DNA of 22,009 nucleotides. It comes from a virus. The notes beneath the pieces were generated by a model. It saw only the letters and a program-made list of their open reading frames with translations, searched no databases and was not told the origin of the DNA. A program made the position numbers and the translations under genes. The stretch covers positions 1 through 22,009 of the IMG/VR virus record IMGVR_UViG_3300023180_000454; one strand, written 5' to 3'. Of the stretch, positions 20,204-22,009 are shown one piece after another. Position 1 is the stretch's first letter. Every line of letters begins with the position of its first letter.

Positions 20204-20746
20204 TTATTCCTCTATAAGTTCTAAGACATGAAGAAAGTTATCTTTACTTTCTCGCATATACTCAATAATTTCTTTTTGATCTTTAAACAGATCATTCATT
20301 TTTTGTTGCGAAGATTCACTAATAATAATGATACTTCCATCAGAAAGTTTATAATCAAGTTTTCCCTCTAATATGCAATCTAATCTATTTGCTTTTTTTA
20401 TATCGCATACTACAGGGTCAACAGTAAAAAGTTTAGAAGAAGCGAGTTCTAAATATGATTCTATCAGCGTGTCAGTAATTTTAATTGAATGATGATTAGA
20501 AATTATATTCGCAATAGTATCTTCGTTTAATTCTTCGTATGTTTCAGTTTTAATATCTTCTTCAAGTTTTTCTGAGAGGTATAAGTTTTTACAATACTCT
20601 CTCGCCTCTTCTATACTACTAAACTTTTCTTCTACTTCTACTCCATCAATATTTATTACTCCATTACAAAAGCGAACAGTTCTACCAAAAGACAAAAATG
20701 TTTTGGTATCTTCATTTAAACTTTTATAGAACTGTTGATAATACAT
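20204..20746 (-). CDS. 68: prohead core protein gp68-like
   Basis: This 180-residue acidic protein sits at the exact place of T4 gene 68 (between 67 and 21); its ATG forms TAATG with the gene 67 stop. Charged helical sequence is seen throughout: EEKFSSIEEAREYCKNLYLSE, EDIKTETYEELNEDT and KDQKEIIEYMRESKDNFLHV. I identify it by position and composition; sequence similarity to T4 gp68 (141 residues) is weak to my eye. If correct it helps set prohead core shape and head length. An alternative is an unrelated core protein that took this place. Confidence 0.62.
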   Translation of the reverse strand: MYYQQFYKSLNEDTKTFLSFGRTVRFCNGVINIDGVEVEEKFSSIEEAREYCKNLYLSEKLEEDIKTETYEELNEDTIANIISNHHSIKITDTLIESYLELASSKLFTVDPVVCDIKKANRLDCILEGKLDYKLSDGSIIIISESSQQKMNDLFKDQKEIIEYMRESKDNFLHVLELIEE

Positions 20747-21021
20747 TACTCTTCCGTTTCTGCAACTTCAGGTTCAGCCTCAGCTGTAACTTCTGGTTCT
20801 TCAACTTCAGCAGGTGCTTCTTCAGCGTCTGCCGAAACTTCAGGTGTTTCTGTTTCAGTTGCTTCAGCTTCTTCTTCAGTGCTAAACATACTCTTAGAAA
20901 TTTCTGCACGTTTAGCGTCTAGCGCATCAGAAACTTTATCTGCCATAATTCCATTGAATGCAGCTTCAGCATCTGTATACTCGCCATTAGAAATAGCCGA
21001 TATTAAATCTTGCGTACTCAT
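20746..21021 (-). CDS. 67: prohead core protein gp67
   Basis: This 91-residue core protein starts MSTQDLISAISNGEYTDAEA and continues FNGIMADKVSDALDAKRAEISKSMF, like the helical start of T4 gp67 (80 residues). It is followed by a disordered tail of Glu, Ala, Thr, Val and Pro only, where T4 has a Glu/Asp tail. gp67 is a small scaffold piece that gp21 cuts into internal peptides. The ATG overlaps the gene 20 stop as ATGA and the stop overlaps gene 68 as TAATG. Confidence 0.9.
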   Translation of the reverse strand: MSTQDLISAISNGEYTDAEAAFNGIMADKVSDALDAKRAEISKSMFSTEEEAEATETETPEVSADAEEAPAEVEEPEVTAEAEPEVAETEE

Positions 21022-22009
21022 TGTTCATCTCCTTGTCCTTGATCAGTACTTTCTTCGTTTCCACCATAACCAGCATCGGACAATGCACTTTGCTGAGCAA
21101 TCTGTTTATGCGCAGCAAGAGTGCCATCTCTCTGAGCATTGTCAAAATGTCGCCTCTCTTCATCATCAATCTGTGCGTCGATTTCCTCGATCATTTCATC
21201 AGGTTGATGTAATACATTCTTTCTTACCCAATCCATTGAGTAGTATTTACCAATGTAAGGTTCAACTTGTTGTAGCATTGCCAATCTTTGTTGTAAGATT
21301 TCGTTTTCTTTCAACTCAGTGTAATAGTTATCTTTCTTAAAGTCGTAGCGAATAAATGGTCTTAATGTATCCCACTCATCTGCCCTAATTACACCTTTTG
21401 CTACAAGTTGTACTCTTAACGCATCAGTAAATAAATCAGTAAAATTTCTTCTTATACGTCCGATAAATTTGCTAAACTTAACCTCATCACGACTAATTTC
21501 TGTTGCTCTACCAAGACCAAATGATTGATCTGGATTCATTCTTGACATTGGCACGTTTAGCGACTGATATAACTTACGCTGGAAATATTCAATGTCTTGA
21601 ATCTCTCCAAGGTTTTGGCCTCCAGGAAGTGTGGTGATTTCAGTACCTCTACCACCCTCACGTCTTGGCATCCAAAAATCTTCCATCATTGAAAGATGTT
21701 TTCTATCGTCACGCACCTCACCAGTAGTTGCATCATATGTAATCTTATTTCTGTAGCGATTCATCAAGTCGTTAACGTATTGCTCAGCTTTCAGCTTAGG
21801 TAAGTTGCCTACATCAACATAGAAAATTCTACGTTCTGGAGCACGACTAATACGATAAATCACAACAGCGTCTTCAATCATCTTCAACTGATTGACAGAC
21901 TTAATTGCTTTATGCAAATAACCAAGCATCATACCTGTATTTGCATCATGTAATCCTGAGGGGCAATATAAAACTGAATCGTCTGATAGTTTTACACCCT
22001 GCGTGGTAG
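21018..22009 (-). CDS. 20: portal protein gp20, C-terminal part (runs off the right edge)
   Basis: The last 330 or so residues of the portal vertex protein are present; the reading frame is open to the window end. Conserved blocks are MIEDAVVIYRISRAPERRIF, YVDVGNLPKLKAEQYV, YDATTGEVRDDRKHLSM-EDFW, ITTLPGGQNLGEIQDIEYF, YQSLNVPMSRM, EISRDEVKFSKFI and the EPYIGKYYSMDWVRKNVL helix, matching T4 gp20 in order. The dodecameric portal starts head assembly and is the DNA entry channel. The end is acidic and Gln-rich (STDQGQGDEQ). The tail overlaps gene 67 by four bases. Confidence 0.97.
   Translation of the reverse strand, partial: TTQGVKLSDDSVLYCPSGLHDANTGMMLGYLHKAIKSVNQLKMIEDAVVIYRISRAPERRIFYVDVGNLPKLKAEQYVNDLMNRYRNKITYDATTGEVRDDRKHLSMMEDFWMPRREGGRGTEITTLPGGQNLGEIQDIEYFQRKLYQSLNVPMSRMNPDQSFGLGRATEISRDEVKFSKFIGRIRRNFTDLFTDALRVQLVAKGVIRADEWDTLRPFIRYDFKKDNYYTELKENEILQQRLAMLQQVEPYIGKYYSMDWVRKNVLHQPDEMIEEIDAQIDDEERRHFDNAQRDGTLAAHKQIAQQSALSDAGYGGNEESTDQGQGDEQ

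Noticed and set aside
20735-21340. Long plus-strand reading frame of 201 codons rich in Ser and Ala
   Set aside because: It is the reverse of the Glu/Ala/Thr-rich gp67 tail and of gp20; low-complexity opposite-strand shadow without a ribosome site.

Overview
This window is a stretch of a T4-like (Straboviridae-related) tailed phage genome, probably a marine myophage. Every gene I can support lies on the minus strand, so transcription runs from the right end to the left end. The DNA is AT-rich and genes are packed tightly, with many ATGA, TAATG or 8-base start/stop overlaps. The gene order (20-67-68-21-22-23, then uvsY-uvsW-55-47-46, then 45-44-62-regA-43) and the many small extra genes resemble the T4-like phages of marine bacteria (cyanophages, pelagiphages, phages of marine methylotrophs) more than coliphage T4. 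I cannot name the host from sequence alone.

Right third (about 16.0-22.0 kb): capsid module. It holds portal gp20 (5' end outside the window), core proteins gp67 and gp68-like, a beta-rich 143-residue putative structural protein, prohead protease gp21, scaffold gp22 and major capsid gp23. A canonical T4 late promoter box (TATAAATA) precedes gene 22, and a UUCG-loop terminator follows gene 23. A tail-tube-like structural protein comes after that terminator.

Middle (about 6.2-16.0 kb): recombination and late-transcription module. It holds the mediator UvsY, a small methyltransferase, the helicase UvsW, an acidic protein that may have an Sm-like fold, the late sigma factor gp55 and the nuclease pair gp47/gp46. 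These are followed by a two-gene unit: a 699-residue zincin plus VWA protein and a MoxR/CobS-type AAA+ ATPase. Each of the last two has its own sigma70-like promoter, and the two promoters are nearly identical.

Left third (1-6.2 kb): replication module. It holds an unknown gene, a small HTH-like protein, a MazZ/DUF5664-type nucleotide hydrolase, sliding clamp gp45, an inserted cargo gene, clamp loader gp44 and gp62, repressor RegA, a string of micro-genes, an Hsp20 chaperone and the first 68 codons of DNA polymerase gp43, which starts with TTG.

The most notable find is a 23-codon gene at 1414-1485, too short for ordinary gene callers. It encodes a full PqqA-like peptide, the ribosomal precursor of the cofactor pyrroloquinoline quinone, with the cross-linked Glu and Tyr at exactly positions 15 and 19 and a strong ribosome binding site. 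It stands alone between RNA hairpins and has a late-type promoter-like box upstream. Other points of interest are a 44-base imperfect direct repeat, a copy of the gene 45 tail, that flanks an inserted gene; a promoter family (TTTACT-17-TATAAT) shared by three genes; and terminators placed directly in front of ribosome binding sites.
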